Below, in pieces: positions 18,405 through 28,277 of a DNA stretch of 64,000 nt (position 1 is its first letter; every line of letters starts with the position of its first letter). The stretch is from an uncultured Bacteroidia bacterium. Lineage in GTDB: Bacteria; Bacteroidota; Bacteroidia; Bacteroidales; Prolixibacteraceae. The stretch spans positions 1 to 64,000 of the forward strand of contig CAIUAN010000007.1 of the NCBI GenBank assembly GCA_903897145.1, given 5' to 3'. The notes beneath the pieces are model-generated. The model had not been told where the DNA came from and made no database searches. It was given only the letters and a program-made list of their open reading frames with translations. The position numbers were made by a program, and so were the translations under genes.

Positions 18405-21400
18405 TTAAAGAGGCTTTTGCTCCTTTTTATTTGCCAAATAGGCTAAAATCCCAACCAGACCATAAAAAACAACCAATTGATATGGAAACGATAATCCTTC
18501 GCCGCTACCGTATGAATGCAAACCAGATAGGTAGTAGTTAACACCGAGATAAGTCATCAAGATCGAGAGCAGACCGATAACTGAAGCAAGGTTAAAGGCG
18601 AACCATCCACGGAACCCAGGGATGAGTCGCATATGCGAGATGAATCCGTAATATAGCACACTAATCAATGCCCAAGTCTCTTTGGCATCCCAACCCCAAT
18701 ATCTACCCCATGATTCATTGGCCCAAACACCACCTAGAAAAGTCCCGATGGTGAGGAAATAGAGACCTAAAATCATGGCTGCTTCATTGATACTTGTCAG
18801 CTGAAGAATTGTTCTCTTGATACGATCGGTATTGGTTTGATTCTGGAAAGCAGCCATCAGAAGGTTCGCGAAACCGATAATCGCACTAACGCCCATAAAG
18901 CCATAACTTGCAGTAATAATAGCCACATGAATAGCCAACCAATAGGAGCGCAGCACAGGAACTAGATTTGTAATCTCAGGATTCAACCAACTCATCTGAG
19001 CCACAAATAATGTCAGCCCAGAGAGGATTGCAGAAACAGCTAATACGATTGGATTGCGTCGCGCAAAGATTAGTCCAGCAAGCATAACTGCCCAAGCGAT
19101 ATAAATCATTGATTCGTATCCATTGCTCCAAGGAAGGTGACCAGAGACATATCCACGAATGATTAACCCTGCTACTTGAGCTATAAATCCAATTGACAAT
19201 CCAACGACGATGTAATTAACCGCTTTTTGCTTTAGAGGTTTGGTTGTAAGTAACGAATAGAAAAACAGTCCGAATAAGATAAACCCGAGCAGCGAATACC
19301 AGGCTGAAAGGTCTTTAAAGATATTTACGTGATTGTAGAAAATCTCGAGATTCTGCTTCAGTTCCCCAGGAATCAGCGCGGATCCAAATTGCTCTTGATA
19401 TCCGATGATCATCGCAATGGTTTTGCTTGCTAATTCTTGATTGTTGTTTCGCATCGACATGACAAAATCAGGGAAAACCCGTGCGATCAATGTCGAGTCA
19501 GAACCGAAGCTTTTTGGGAAATGGGCAATTGGCGTGTACCACTTTAGATCTGTCTTATCGGGTGATGGGAAAAACTGGTACATGTCACCATGATAAATCT
19601 GGTAAACCACATTTAACCGATCATCAATTTTTATTACATCATTATCAAAGAGCTTACGATCACCAGGTTTTTTGCCAAAAGCGGTCTGAACTTCGCTGAT
19701 TAACTTATAATTACCCTGACTATCAAAAAAGTCATTAAAAGAAGCCTTTCCTTTTGGAACGCCTAACTTCAGTCCTACTTGCTCCTCAGAGATTGCAATC
19801 ATTGGTGTTTGTTGCCACTCTTGTGGGAAAGCGAGCATTCCTAGTACAACTTGTTCAGGCGATTGCCCAGCTATCTCTTCTGCACGCGACACTTTCATGA
19901 CCATTTCATAGGCCAGAGTACTAAATGGTTTAATTCGTCCATCATGACCTTGAACCCACACTTTCGCAAACTCTTTAGCTAACAAAGGAGATACTGGATT
20001 TGGTTCAGCAGCATTCGCAGCTAGTGAGCCAAATAAGCTTAGTGCAATGACAAGTGTTGAAACGGATGCCGCACGCTTTAATAATCCCACGAAATAACTA
20101 TTCGGATTAAAAATTGAGAGCAGAATAAACAAGAACAACAAGAAGTATCCCATATACGTAATCAAGGTTCCGGCAAGATCATCATTCACTGAAAGGATTG
20201 TTCCCCTTTCATCCATATCATAAGAAGATTGATAGAACCGAAATCCTCGATGATTCAAAATATTATTCATAAATATTTTATAATCCTTGGTTATACCCTG
20301 CTCTTTATCTGTTAATGTAACCATACTTTCATAAGAGGCCGGGCTATTAGAACCAGGATAACGCTCCAAAACGAAATCGTTTAATTTTATAGAAAATGGC
20401 AAGATTCGCTCTTCTGGACCAATCCACATCTGATAATTTATGCCACCGATGGAGCTAGAGAATTTAGCCGACTCGTTTGCATTTGAAGTCCATAGAGTGA
20501 CTTTTTGTCGCTCATTATCACAGCCCACTTGAAAAACCAAGGCATTTTCCCCCGAAGGCATACCGGTCCCAGCCGCAGCTTCAGCTCGTCCTGAAGGGAT
20601 GAATTTCTTTACGACAAGGGAGGTTCCGCTCACCTGATAGATCATTCTTTCGGTGCATGAAAGAGGCTTTCCTGGAGGACATACAGAGGTAAGTTGTGCT
20701 CCCATATTGGTAGCTCGAAGGGTATCATGAGCCAAAAGCACTAGACTATCGCCTCTGAAAATAAACCGAACGTCAGCATCGGCATTAAATCCGATCGTTA
20801 AACCATTTGCGTTGATCTGCTGACCAACGTGCATCAACTCGCCCTTTCGGCCTCCAGTTTGTGCATAGACAAGGTCAATAAGTGGTTCTCCTTGAGGATC
20901 TGGGATTAGGCTTTTCTGTGCATCTACAAAATAGTTTACCAGCTTAACATCAACCTCTTTAGCACCTGTCTTAACATTCCCAGAAAGATTAACTTTCGCT
21001 AAGGTAGATTGACCTGCCGACTTTGAAAAACCCTTTTGATCTCCTTGGAAATTGGTATTGAAATTAAAATTAGTTGAAGAGGAAACCATTACGTTAGTCG
21101 TCTCTCCTTCACGAATATGCATCACTCCTTCACTGCCAAAATAACGTGTAACACCGGCACCGAGGATGATTAAAATAAATGACAAATGGAAAATACCCAT
21201 CGTTAGCTTCTTCTTTAAATACATCTTATGACGTAAGAAGCTAGCGATCATGTTCGCACACAGAATAGCCAAGATCAACTCGAGCCACCAAGTGTTATAG
21301 ACCAATGACCTAGCGGCCTCGGTACCATAACCATTCTCGATAAAAGTGCCAATAGCTAGCGCGGTAGCAAAAAGTAGCAAAAGGAATCCAGCTGTTGCAG

Positions 21401-21431
21401 CAGAGAAAATAAAATTGAAGAAACTCTTCAT
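18405..21431 (-). CDS. ccsBA: fused cytochrome c biogenesis protein CcsBA (ResB-ResC)
   Basis: 1008 residues. System II heme export and attachment to apocytochromes c at the outer face of the inner membrane. N-terminal ResB/CcsB half: membrane segments near residues 8-28, 48-65 and 78-95, then a large periplasmic domain to about 420. C-terminal CcsA/ResC half: many membrane segments with the tryptophan-rich heme-handling motif SWGRYWGWDAKETW at about 907-920. A further periplasmic domain (about 480-700) joins them. The fusion is the usual form in Bacteroidota and campylobacters. The window's respiratory operon encodes two c-type cytochromes that would need it. Confidence 0.93.
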   Translation of the reverse strand: MKSFFNFIFSAATAGFLLLLFATALAIGTFIENGYGTEAARSLVYNTWWLELILAILCANMIASFLRHKMYLKKKLTMGIFHLSFILIILGAGVTRYFGSEGVMHIREGETTNVMVSSSTNFNFNTNFQGDQKGFSKSAGQSTLAKVNLSGNVKTGAKEVDVKLVNYFVDAQKSLIPDPQGEPLIDLVYAQTGGRKGELMHVGQQINANGLTIGFNADADVRFIFRGDSLVLLAHDTLRATNMGAQLTSVCPPGKPLSCTERMIYQVSGTSLVVKKFIPSGRAEAAAGTGMPSGENALVFQVGCDNERQKVTLWTSNANESAKFSSSIGGINYQMWIGPEERILPFSIKLNDFVLERYPGSNSPASYESMVTLTDKEQGITKDYKIFMNNILNHRGFRFYQSSYDMDERGTILSVNDDLAGTLITYMGYFLLFLFILLSIFNPNSYFVGLLKRAASVSTLVIALSLFGSLAANAAEPNPVSPLLAKEFAKVWVQGHDGRIKPFSTLAYEMVMKVSRAEEIAGQSPEQVVLGMLAFPQEWQQTPMIAISEEQVGLKLGVPKGKASFNDFFDSQGNYKLISEVQTAFGKKPGDRKLFDNDVIKIDDRLNVVYQIYHGDMYQFFPSPDKTDLKWYTPIAHFPKSFGSDSTLIARVFPDFVMSMRNNNQELASKTIAMIIGYQEQFGSALIPGELKQNLEIFYNHVNIFKDLSAWYSLLGFILFGLFFYSLLTTKPLKQKAVNYIVVGLSIGFIAQVAGLIIRGYVSGHLPWSNGYESMIYIAWAVMLAGLIFARRNPIVLAVSAILSGLTLFVAQMSWLNPEITNLVPVLRSYWLAIHVAIITASYGFMGVSAIIGFANLLMAAFQNQTNTDRIKRTILQLTSINEAAMILGLYFLTIGTFLGGVWANESWGRYWGWDAKETWALISVLYYGFISHMRLIPGFRGWFAFNLASVIGLLSILMTYLGVNYYLSGLHSYGSGEGLSFPYQLVVFYGLVGILAYLANKKEQKPL

Positions 21432-21520
21432 AAAAGTAAAATTAAGATAGGCTAAAGGTAGTCAATAATTAAAATTCCACCTAATAGACCCAAACTGAAT
21501 AGCATGCAAAAAACTCGAAG

Positions 21521-24136
21521 CTAGATCAATTTTCGTGCTTCAATCAAAAGCGTTGGTATACCAGCGGGCTCTTTCCCTCCAGCGGTAGCATAAAAAGGCT
21601 GACCGCCTCCACTGCCATTCACCGCCTTAGCCAAATCACGAACAATAGATCCAGCATTCAACCCTTTCTCCTTCAGTAGATTATCAGATATCATAACATG
21701 GACATTTGCTTTCCCATCAATTTCAGCAGCGAGCACTAAAAATAAATTTGAGACCTCCCCTTTTAACTGAAAAGCAATATCTTTTAGGATTGCGCTATTC
21801 TCCACTTTCAGCTGCTTGGCTAAGAAATTAATCCCATTTACAGACTCGATAAGTGGCAAGAGCTCCTTTTTAATTTTGCTCGCCTGCTCTTTTTCAAATG
21901 CTTCTGCTTGCTTGGTCAGCAACTGGAATTTTGAGAATAGATCTTCAACAGCACCTTTTACATCTGACGGATTGTTAAACAAGGAGGCGATATCTTTTAG
22001 TGCACTCAGATTACGCTCAACATGGGCCTCAGCCTTAGATCCAGTTATTGCTTCAATTCGTCGAACTCCAGCGGAGATCGAACCCTCGGAGAGGATAATA
22101 AACTGACCAATATTTCCCGTTGACGAGACATGTGTTCCACCACATAACTCAACCGAATCTCCAAATTTAATGACACGAACATGATCACCATATTTCTCTC
22201 CAAAGAGAGCAATGGCTCCCATTTTATTGGCTTCCGCAATTGGCACTTCACGACGCTCGTCGCGTTGATCGTTAGCGCGAATAAGCTCATTAACGCGTTG
22301 TTGAATTTGCAGTAGCTCCTCCTCAGAGACTTTCTGAAAATGACTAAAGTCAAATCGAAGCGAATCAGGGTTTACCAACGATCCTTTTTGCTCAATATGT
22401 TTTCCTAAAATCTCACGCAAGGCATGATCAAGAAGATGGGTAGCGGTATGATTGTTTTCTGTTAGCTTGCGATTCGTTGAATTAACGGTCGCATTAAATT
22501 CTTGATCAGGATTTGAAGGCATCTCTTTGGCAAGATGGACAGTGAGGTTATTCTCTTTTACCGTGTCAAAAATTTCAATTTTCTTACCGTCAGCCTCCAG
22601 AAAACCGGAATCACCTACCTGGCCCCCAGATTCCGCATAGAATGGGGTTGTATTAAACACCAGCTGGAAATACTCACCCTTTTTCCCTTTTACTTTTCGG
22701 TAACGATTAATCTTAAGCTTAGCCTCGAGAACATCATAACCAATGAAGCCATCATCTTTTGCTTGTTGAACTTCAATCCAATCACCTGTCTCTGTTTGAG
22801 TTGCGCTACGAGAGCGATTTTTTTGTGCCTCCATGGCAGATTCAAAGTCCGCTTGATTCACAGAAAGCCCTTGTTCGCGAAGGATTAGCTCGGTCAGATC
22901 TAACGGAAAGCCAAATGTATCATAGAGTTCAAAAGCCACTGTTCCACTAACCTCAAGTCCACCTTTCTTTTTCGTGTCGTCAATAATGGCATCTAGCATC
23001 TTGATACCCGTCTCAAGAGTACGAAGGAAAGAATCTTCCTCCTCACGAATAACGTTAATGACTAAGTCTTGTTGTTTAATTAGTTCAGGGAATGCCTCAC
23101 CCATATTCTCTGCCAGCACTTTAACAAGCTGATGGATAAATGGCTTTCTGAATTCCAAGAAGGTATATCCGTACCTCACCGCACGACGCAAGATACGTCG
23201 AATAACATATCCTGCTTTATTATTTGAGGGTAATTGACCATCGGTAATGGCAAATGAGATCGCCCGGAGGTGATCTGCGATAACACGCATGGCAATATCA
23301 GCCTTCTCATTTGTGCCATATTTAATTCCGGCAAGCTGACCAATATGATTAATCACATTCTGAAACACATCGGTATCGTAATTCGATTGTTTATTTTGAA
23401 TCACCATACATAAACGCTCAAAACCCATTCCGGTATCAACATGCTTTGCAGGCAACTCTTCTAGCTGACCACTTGCTTTACGATTAAACTGGATAAAAAC
23501 GAGATTCCAGATTTCGATAACTTGAGGATGTCCTTCATTCACTAAATCGCGACCATTAACTTTCTCTTTTTCCTCTTCACTACGAATGTCCACATGGATC
23601 TCAGAGCAAGGACCACAAGGTCCAGAGTCGCCCATTTCCCAGAAGTTATCCTTTTTATTTCCCTTTAAAATTCGATCTTTAGGAAGGTATTTAAGCCACA
23701 AGTCTTGAGCTTCAGTATCCATAGGAACGCCATCTTTCTCATCGCCTTCGAAAATGGTTACATAGAGTTTATCTACCGGTATTTTATATACATCGACTAA
23801 CAATTCCCAAGCCCAGTCGATAGCATCCTTTTTGAAATAATCACCAAAAGACCAGTTACCAAGCATTTCGAACATGGTATGATGGTAGGTATCATGGCCT
23901 ACCTCTTCAAGGTCGTTATGTTTTCCAGAAACCCGAAGGCATTTTTGAGTGTCAGCAATTCGAGGATTTTTCGCGGGTGAGTTACCCAAGAAAATATCTT
24001 TAAACTGATTCATTCCTGCATTGGTAAACATCAATGTTGGATCGTTCTTAACGACCATTGGAGCAGATGTAACAATAGCATGCTCTTTGGAAGCAAAGAA
24101 ATCAAGAAATGTCTGACGTATCTGTTTCGAATTCAT
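21521..24136 (-). CDS. alaS: alanine--tRNA ligase
   Basis: 871 residues, full length. Class II aminoacyl-tRNA synthetase charging tRNA-Ala, cytosolic. Catalytic domain at the N-terminus (IRQTFLDFFASKEHAIVTS, then FTNAGMNQFKD), followed by the tRNA-recognition region. The editing domain carries the zinc ligands HTATH (563-567) and CGGTH (664-668). The C-Ala oligomerisation domain ends with GGGQPFYATAGGKEPAGI. Start ATG 24136. Divergent from the M23 peptidase gene. Confidence 0.97.
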   Translation of the reverse strand: MNSKQIRQTFLDFFASKEHAIVTSAPMVVKNDPTLMFTNAGMNQFKDIFLGNSPAKNPRIADTQKCLRVSGKHNDLEEVGHDTYHHTMFEMLGNWSFGDYFKKDAIDWAWELLVDVYKIPVDKLYVTIFEGDEKDGVPMDTEAQDLWLKYLPKDRILKGNKKDNFWEMGDSGPCGPCSEIHVDIRSEEEKEKVNGRDLVNEGHPQVIEIWNLVFIQFNRKASGQLEELPAKHVDTGMGFERLCMVIQNKQSNYDTDVFQNVINHIGQLAGIKYGTNEKADIAMRVIADHLRAISFAITDGQLPSNNKAGYVIRRILRRAVRYGYTFLEFRKPFIHQLVKVLAENMGEAFPELIKQQDLVINVIREEEDSFLRTLETGIKMLDAIIDDTKKKGGLEVSGTVAFELYDTFGFPLDLTELILREQGLSVNQADFESAMEAQKNRSRSATQTETGDWIEVQQAKDDGFIGYDVLEAKLKINRYRKVKGKKGEYFQLVFNTTPFYAESGGQVGDSGFLEADGKKIEIFDTVKENNLTVHLAKEMPSNPDQEFNATVNSTNRKLTENNHTATHLLDHALREILGKHIEQKGSLVNPDSLRFDFSHFQKVSEEELLQIQQRVNELIRANDQRDERREVPIAEANKMGAIALFGEKYGDHVRVIKFGDSVELCGGTHVSSTGNIGQFIILSEGSISAGVRRIEAITGSKAEAHVERNLSALKDIASLFNNPSDVKGAVEDLFSKFQLLTKQAEAFEKEQASKIKKELLPLIESVNGINFLAKQLKVENSAILKDIAFQLKGEVSNLFLVLAAEIDGKANVHVMISDNLLKEKGLNAGSIVRDLAKAVNGSGGGQPFYATAGGKEPAGIPTLLIEARKLI

Positions 24137-24208
24137 AAAGATTAGAAATTAATATCGATAAAATTTAGTTTTCATTCAGGCTTAAGCCCTTAGACAAACT
24201 AATTTCGA

Positions 24209-24216
24209 TAGATTTG
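24209..24216 (+). promoter_or_regulatory. candidate -7 box for the M23 peptidase gene
   Basis: TAGATTTG, an exact TAnnTTTG match, about 90 nt before the start codon at 24307. No clear -33 element. Confidence 0.35.
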
Positions 24217-24306
24217 CAGCGTATAAACGCTATACTTATAAACCTTGCAAAATTAGATTATTTCGCTAATTTTGATCCTAGTGAATTAAAATAATGAATA
24301 AAGATA

Positions 24307-25275
24307 ATGGGTAAAACCAATTATAGATTTAATCCCGATACTTTAAGCTTTGATAAAATAGAACGTAACATCAAGACTTTGTTGCGTTTTATCCTTGGAT
24401 ATCTATCCACGAGCCTTGTTTCTGGGATCTTTTTCTTCTTTATTTTTCTTCAATTTTTTGATTCTCCTCAGACTAAAAGGCTCAAGCGCCAAAACGAACA
24501 ATTACTGTCGCAGTATACCTTATTGAACAAAGATTTTGAGAAAGTCTCAAAAGTCCTGGAGGAAATTGAAGAGCGCGACGACAATATCTACCGCGTAATT
24601 TTTGAGGCTGAGCCTATACCTGCAACGGTTAGAATGGCTGGCTTTGGCGGATCCAATAGATATTCGAAACTCCAAGAGATGGATAATTCTGATTTAATTA
24701 CCAATACAACTCGAAGGTTAGATATTCTATCAAAACAGGTCTTCGTTCAAGCGAAGTCATACGATGAAGTGGCAAAGATGGCCTTAAGTAAAGAAAAGAT
24801 GATTGCCTCAATGCCATCTATTATGCCAGTTGCCAATAAAGATTTAAAGCAAACAGCCTCAGGTTGGGGAATGCGTGTCCATCCAATTTATAAGATTTTG
24901 AGGTTTCATTACGGAATGGATTTCACAGCGGCCACTGGCACAAAAGTCTTAGCCACTGGCATTGGCACTATAAAATCGACAGATCGAGAGACGGGATATG
25001 GCAACACCATTGTTGTTGATCATGGGTTTGGCTATGAGAGCTATTACGCGCATCTTAGCCGCATCAATGTGCAAGTAGGTCAAAAAATAAAGCGAGGAGA
25101 TGTGATTGGATTTGTAGGCAGCACTGGAGCTTCCACCGCACCGCACCTTCACTATGAAGTGAGTAAGAATGGACAAAAAGTAAATCCGCAAAATTATTAT
25201 TTCCAAGATCTCACCCCTCTTGAATACGAAAAAATGATTGCGATTTCGACCAATAAAGGACAAAGTTTCGACTAA
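24307..25275 (+). CDS. membrane-anchored M23 peptidoglycan endopeptidase
   Basis: 322 residues. Short cytosolic N-terminus, one membrane segment at about 32-53 (ILGYLSTSLVSGIFFFFIFLQF), a coiled-coil stretch (RLKRQNEQLLSQYTLLNKDFEKVSKVLEEIEE), then a LytM/M23 domain at about 175-305. Zinc ligands are present: His201 and Asp205 in HYGMDF and His282 in HLHYE, with the extra catalytic His in YYAHLSRI. It should cut peptide cross-links in the periplasm during growth or division. Followed after 12 nt by a MerR-type regulator gene, so the two are probably co-transcribed. Confidence 0.93.
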   Translation: MGKTNYRFNPDTLSFDKIERNIKTLLRFILGYLSTSLVSGIFFFFIFLQFFDSPQTKRLKRQNEQLLSQYTLLNKDFEKVSKVLEEIEERDDNIYRVIFEAEPIPATVRMAGFGGSNRYSKLQEMDNSDLITNTTRRLDILSKQVFVQAKSYDEVAKMALSKEKMIASMPSIMPVANKDLKQTASGWGMRVHPIYKILRFHYGMDFTAATGTKVLATGIGTIKSTDRETGYGNTIVVDHGFGYESYYAHLSRINVQVGQKIKRGDVIGFVGSTGASTAPHLHYEVSKNGQKVNPQNYYFQDLTPLEYEKMIAISTNKGQSFD

Positions 25276-25287
25276 TAATTATACGCC

Positions 25288-25623
25288 GTGGCATTTAAAG
25301 AACCAAAATCAGAAAAACATTACTACTCCATTGGAGAAGTTTCGACCAAGTTTGGACTTGCACCATCAACCTTGCGCTTTTGGGAGAAAGAATTTGATAC
25401 GATCAAACCTTTTAAGAATAAAAAAGGGGATCGATTCTATACGCAAGAGGATATAAACCACCTATCGCTGATTCATCACCTCGTCAAGGAGCGAGGCATG
25501 ACCTTAAAAGGAGCAAGAACAAAAATCAAGGAGAACAAGTCGGAGACAGATTCAACCTTTGAGATTGTGCAGAAGCTACAACAAATAAAAACGTTTTTAC
25601 TCGAAATTAAAGAGTCGCTTTAA
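25288..25623 (+). CDS. MerR-family transcriptional regulator
   Basis: 111 residues from the GTG at 25288 (start inferred; no in-frame ATG before the domain). The winged-helix MerR DNA-binding domain occupies about 10-80: YSIGEVSTKFGLAPSTLRFWEKEF, then RFYTQEDINHLSLIHHLVKERG. A short helix at the C-terminus (VQKLQQIKTFLLEIKESL) probably makes the dimer coiled coil. There is no metal or drug-binding domain. This short form next to an M23 peptidase is common in Bacteroidota; target unknown. Confidence 0.9.
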   Translation: MAFKEPKSEKHYYSIGEVSTKFGLAPSTLRFWEKEFDTIKPFKNKKGDRFYTQEDINHLSLIHHLVKERGMTLKGARTKIKENKSETDSTFEIVQKLQQIKTFLLEIKESL

Positions 25624-25667
25624 GCAACTTTCAAGCAAAAATTATATTCGCCTAAATCATTTGCCCA

Positions 25668-26771
25668 ATGCATATTAGAGAGATCATCTCATACCTTGAA
25701 TCCATTGCTCCTTCAGTTTACCAAGAGTCATACGACAATACTGGACTTCTTGTAGGCGATCCAAACGGACATGTTTCGAGTGCACTGTTGACCCTTGATA
25801 TCACGGAAGAGGTAATTGACGAAGCCATAGAGACGGGCTGTGAATTAATCATTGCGCATCATCCCATTATTTTCAAAGGGGTAAAAAAACTAACTGGCAA
25901 AACATATGTAGAGCGCTGTGTGATTAAAGCGATCAAAAATGACATCGCAATTTTTGCATCGCATACAAATCTAGACAGCGTCAACGGTGGCGTAAACACA
26001 AAAATTTGCGAGAAAATTGGACTCACGAACCTTTCTATCTTAGCACCAGTGAAGGAGCAGCTACTAAAGCTAAGCACATTTATTCCTGCAGATCATTTAG
26101 AAGTTGTACGAGAGGCCCTATTTACAGCTGGGGCTGGCGCAATTGGGAAATATGACAAAGCCAGTTTCAGTGTCGATGGAGTTGGAACATTTAGAGCAGG
26201 AGAAGATGCGAACCCCTATGTTGGTGAGATCGGTGCATTTCACGCTGAAAAAGAGGTGCGATTTGAGACCATTCTTCCTCGTTATTTAAAAGAAAAAGTT
26301 GTGAATGCACTCGTTCTGGCACACCCCTATGAGGAGGTGGCTTATGATCTAGTCCTACTCGAAAACAATCTTGCGGACGTAGGCTCAGGAATGATTGGTT
26401 GGCTCCCAGGAGCAGAGAATGAAGTCGATTTTTTAGCTCGTCTAATTCAGATTTTCGGCTGCAAAACAATACGGCACAGTGCCTTGACTGGAAAACAAAT
26501 TAAAAAAGTTGCGGTATGCGGAGGTTCAGGGAGTTTTCTTATCCAGGATGCGATTCATGCAGGAGCCGACATATTTATCACCGCAGATCTTAAGTATCAT
26601 GAGTTTTTCGATGCGGAAGAAAAAATCATATTAGCAGATATTGGACACTATGAAAGTGAACAATTTACCAAGGAGCTTTTTTATGAGATTCTTATAAAAA
26701 AATTTCCTAACTTTGCACTCCGTTTATCGGAAGTAAAAACAAACCCTGTATTGTACCTTTGTGAGCAATAA
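25668..26771 (+). CDS. Nif3-like dinuclear metal-centre protein (GTP cyclohydrolase I type 2 homologue)
   Basis: 367 residues: the long Nif3 form with a central inserted domain (about 125-235, beginning LLKLSTFIPADHLEVVREAL). Metal-binding residues are visible in AHHPIIFKG and FASHTNLDS in the first half, and in ADIGHYESEQFTKELF near the C-terminus. Hexameric toroid proteins of unclear function; the GTP cyclohydrolase label of the family is weakly supported. Followed after 21 nt by the zinc-ribbon coiled-coil gene; these two are often neighbours and probably form an operon. Confidence 0.92.
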   Translation: MHIREIISYLESIAPSVYQESYDNTGLLVGDPNGHVSSALLTLDITEEVIDEAIETGCELIIAHHPIIFKGVKKLTGKTYVERCVIKAIKNDIAIFASHTNLDSVNGGVNTKICEKIGLTNLSILAPVKEQLLKLSTFIPADHLEVVREALFTAGAGAIGKYDKASFSVDGVGTFRAGEDANPYVGEIGAFHAEKEVRFETILPRYLKEKVVNALVLAHPYEEVAYDLVLLENNLADVGSGMIGWLPGAENEVDFLARLIQIFGCKTIRHSALTGKQIKKVAVCGGSGSFLIQDAIHAGADIFITADLKYHEFFDAEEKIILADIGHYESEQFTKELFYEILIKKFPNFALRLSEVKTNPVLYLCEQ

Positions 26772-26792
26772 CAAAATTGTAAATTTCAGATT

Positions 26793-27581
26793 ATGCCAGT
26801 AAATACGATTAAATCAACAGAAGGAAAAGAGGTTTCTATTCAGGAGAAACTTAAAATGCTCTATGAACTTCAAACCGTAGCATCAGAAATCGACAAGATT
26901 AATACCTTGCGTGGAGAACTTCCATTAGAAGTTCAAGATCTTGAGGATGAGATTGTTGGATTAAAGACGCGTATTGCAAATCTTACCGAGGAGCTTAAAA
27001 GTCTAAATCTTACCATTGGAACTAAGAAGACTGAAATAAAAGATTCTAAAAGCAAAATTGACAAATACAAAGAGCAACAAGATAACGTGCGTAACAACCG
27101 TGAATTCGACTCGCTCTCGAAAGAAATTGAGTTCCAAACACTAGAAATTGAATTAGCAGAGAAGAAGATTCGTGAGTTTACAATCGACATCAAAAGCAAA
27201 TCTGAACTAGCTGAGACTTCTGAAAAATTATTTGTCGAAAGAGAAGATGATCTGATCAGAAAACAGAAGGAACTTGAAGAGATTACTGCTGAAACTGCGG
27301 TTGAAGAAGAGAAATTAAAGAACAAGGTGATCAAGATCGAAGGGATGATTGAAGAGCGTTTAGTTATGGCCTTTAACCGTATTCGGAAAAATGCACGCAA
27401 CGGACTATCTGTTGTAACGGTTCAGCGTGATGCGTGTGGAGGTTGTTTCAACAAGATTCCGCCACAACGTCAAATGGACATTGCCTCAAGAAAGAAAATT
27501 ATTGTTTGCGAATATTGCGGACGTATTTTAGTCGATAAAGATATTGCAACCCCAATCGAAGAAACGGATCAACCGATTTAA
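26793..27581 (+). CDS. coiled-coil protein with C-terminal C4 zinc ribbon
   Basis: 262 residues. Residues about 30-190 are an almost unbroken coiled coil rich in E, K and L. The C-terminus has a C4 zinc ribbon, CGGC near 210 and CEYCGR near 238, with the conserved PPQRQMDI between them. This matches the CT398/YacO-like family, whose chlamydial member binds sigma-54-related and secretion proteins; the role elsewhere is unclear. Cytosolic. Second gene after the Nif3-like gene and closed by a terminator. Confidence 0.88.
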   Translation: MPVNTIKSTEGKEVSIQEKLKMLYELQTVASEIDKINTLRGELPLEVQDLEDEIVGLKTRIANLTEELKSLNLTIGTKKTEIKDSKSKIDKYKEQQDNVRNNREFDSLSKEIEFQTLEIELAEKKIREFTIDIKSKSELAETSEKLFVEREDDLIRKQKELEEITAETAVEEEKLKNKVIKIEGMIEERLVMAFNRIRKNARNGLSVVTVQRDACGGCFNKIPPQRQMDIASRKKIIVCEYCGRILVDKDIATPIEETDQPI

Positions 27582-27601
27582 AAAATTCTTTTTAAAAAGA
27601 T

Positions 27602-27635
27602 AAAGACCTACTCACATCGAGCAGGTCTTTTTTTT
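27602..27635 (+). terminator. terminator after the zinc-ribbon gene
   Basis: Stem AAAGACCTACTC (27602-27613) with GAGCAGGTCTTT (27619-27630), one mismatch, 5-nt loop, followed by a run of T. Confidence 0.88.
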
Positions 27636-27726
27636 GTCTACAAATCTCGCGCTACCAGACAGCAAGAAATTGAATATCAAACGACTATTCGTTTATAACC
27701 AGATACAATCGTATGTGGTTTAATAT

Positions 27727-27755
27727 ATTCGGATATAAGCGGTTTGCATCCGAAT
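27727..27755. promoter_or_regulatory. inverted repeat upstream of ssb
   Basis: Perfect 8-bp arms ATTCGGAT (27727-27734) and ATCCGAAT (27748-27755) separated by 13 nt, about 60 nt before the ssb start. Could be an operator; no regulator can be assigned. Confidence 0.35.
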
Positions 27756-27817
27756 AAGTTTTCTTGGAGAATTAGATTTACTATTATAATATTTTTTTCA
27801 CCATTAAAACTTCTACG

Positions 27818-28162
27818 ATGAACGCTTTAAGAAACAGTGTGAGGCTAATTGGCCATTTGGGTGAAAATCCTAAATTCAAAAAATTGGACAGTGAAAAATC
27901 GGTCGCAAATTTCTCCCTGGCTACGAATGAAAATTTCAAAGATCAGGAAGGGAACAAAAAATCGGAAACTACATGGCACAAGTTAGTTGCCTGGGGACGG
28001 CAAGCTGAGTTTTCAGAGAAATACCTAAAAAAAGGGTCTGAAGTTGCTATTGAAGGTAAATTAACAAACCATTCGTATGAAGACAAAAATGGAGAAACAC
28101 ATTTTGTCACTGAGATTGTGATTAACGACATCCTCATTCTTGACAAGAAAGCTGCCAATTAA
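27818..28162 (+). CDS. ssb: short single-stranded DNA-binding protein
   Basis: 114 residues. OB-fold SSB: opening MNALRNSVRLIGHLGENPKF, then WHKLVAWGRQAE, and KKGSEVAIEGKLTNHSYEDKNG, all standard. The protein stops right after the OB fold (ILILDKKAAN) and lacks both the flexible linker and the acidic tip (DDDIPF type) through which housekeeping SSB recruits partner proteins. It is therefore likely a second, accessory SSB, as many Bacteroidota carry, though a fully functional DNA-binding tetramer is expected. Stands alone between two hairpins. Confidence 0.92.
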   Translation: MNALRNSVRLIGHLGENPKFKKLDSEKSVANFSLATNENFKDQEGNKKSETTWHKLVAWGRQAEFSEKYLKKGSEVAIEGKLTNHSYEDKNGETHFVTEIVINDILILDKKAAN

Positions 28163-28190
28163 AAGGAGGAGAATTTATAAGGTTCAACTT

Positions 28191-28239
28191 AATCAATTAG
28201 AGTTGCAAGAGCGAAAAAGTCTTGCCATTCTAATTGATT
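28191..28239. terminator. 20-bp interrupted palindrome between ssb and tex
   Basis: Arms 28191-28210 and 28220-28239 pair over 20 positions with only one mismatch and one G-T wobble, around a 9-nt loop. There is no T-run on either side, so it is not a textbook terminator, but its position between two convergent genes suggests transcript ending or 3' end protection. Confidence 0.6.
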
Positions 28240-28277
28240 AAATATCTCGAGCTAAACCTTTAATTTATAGGGCATAG

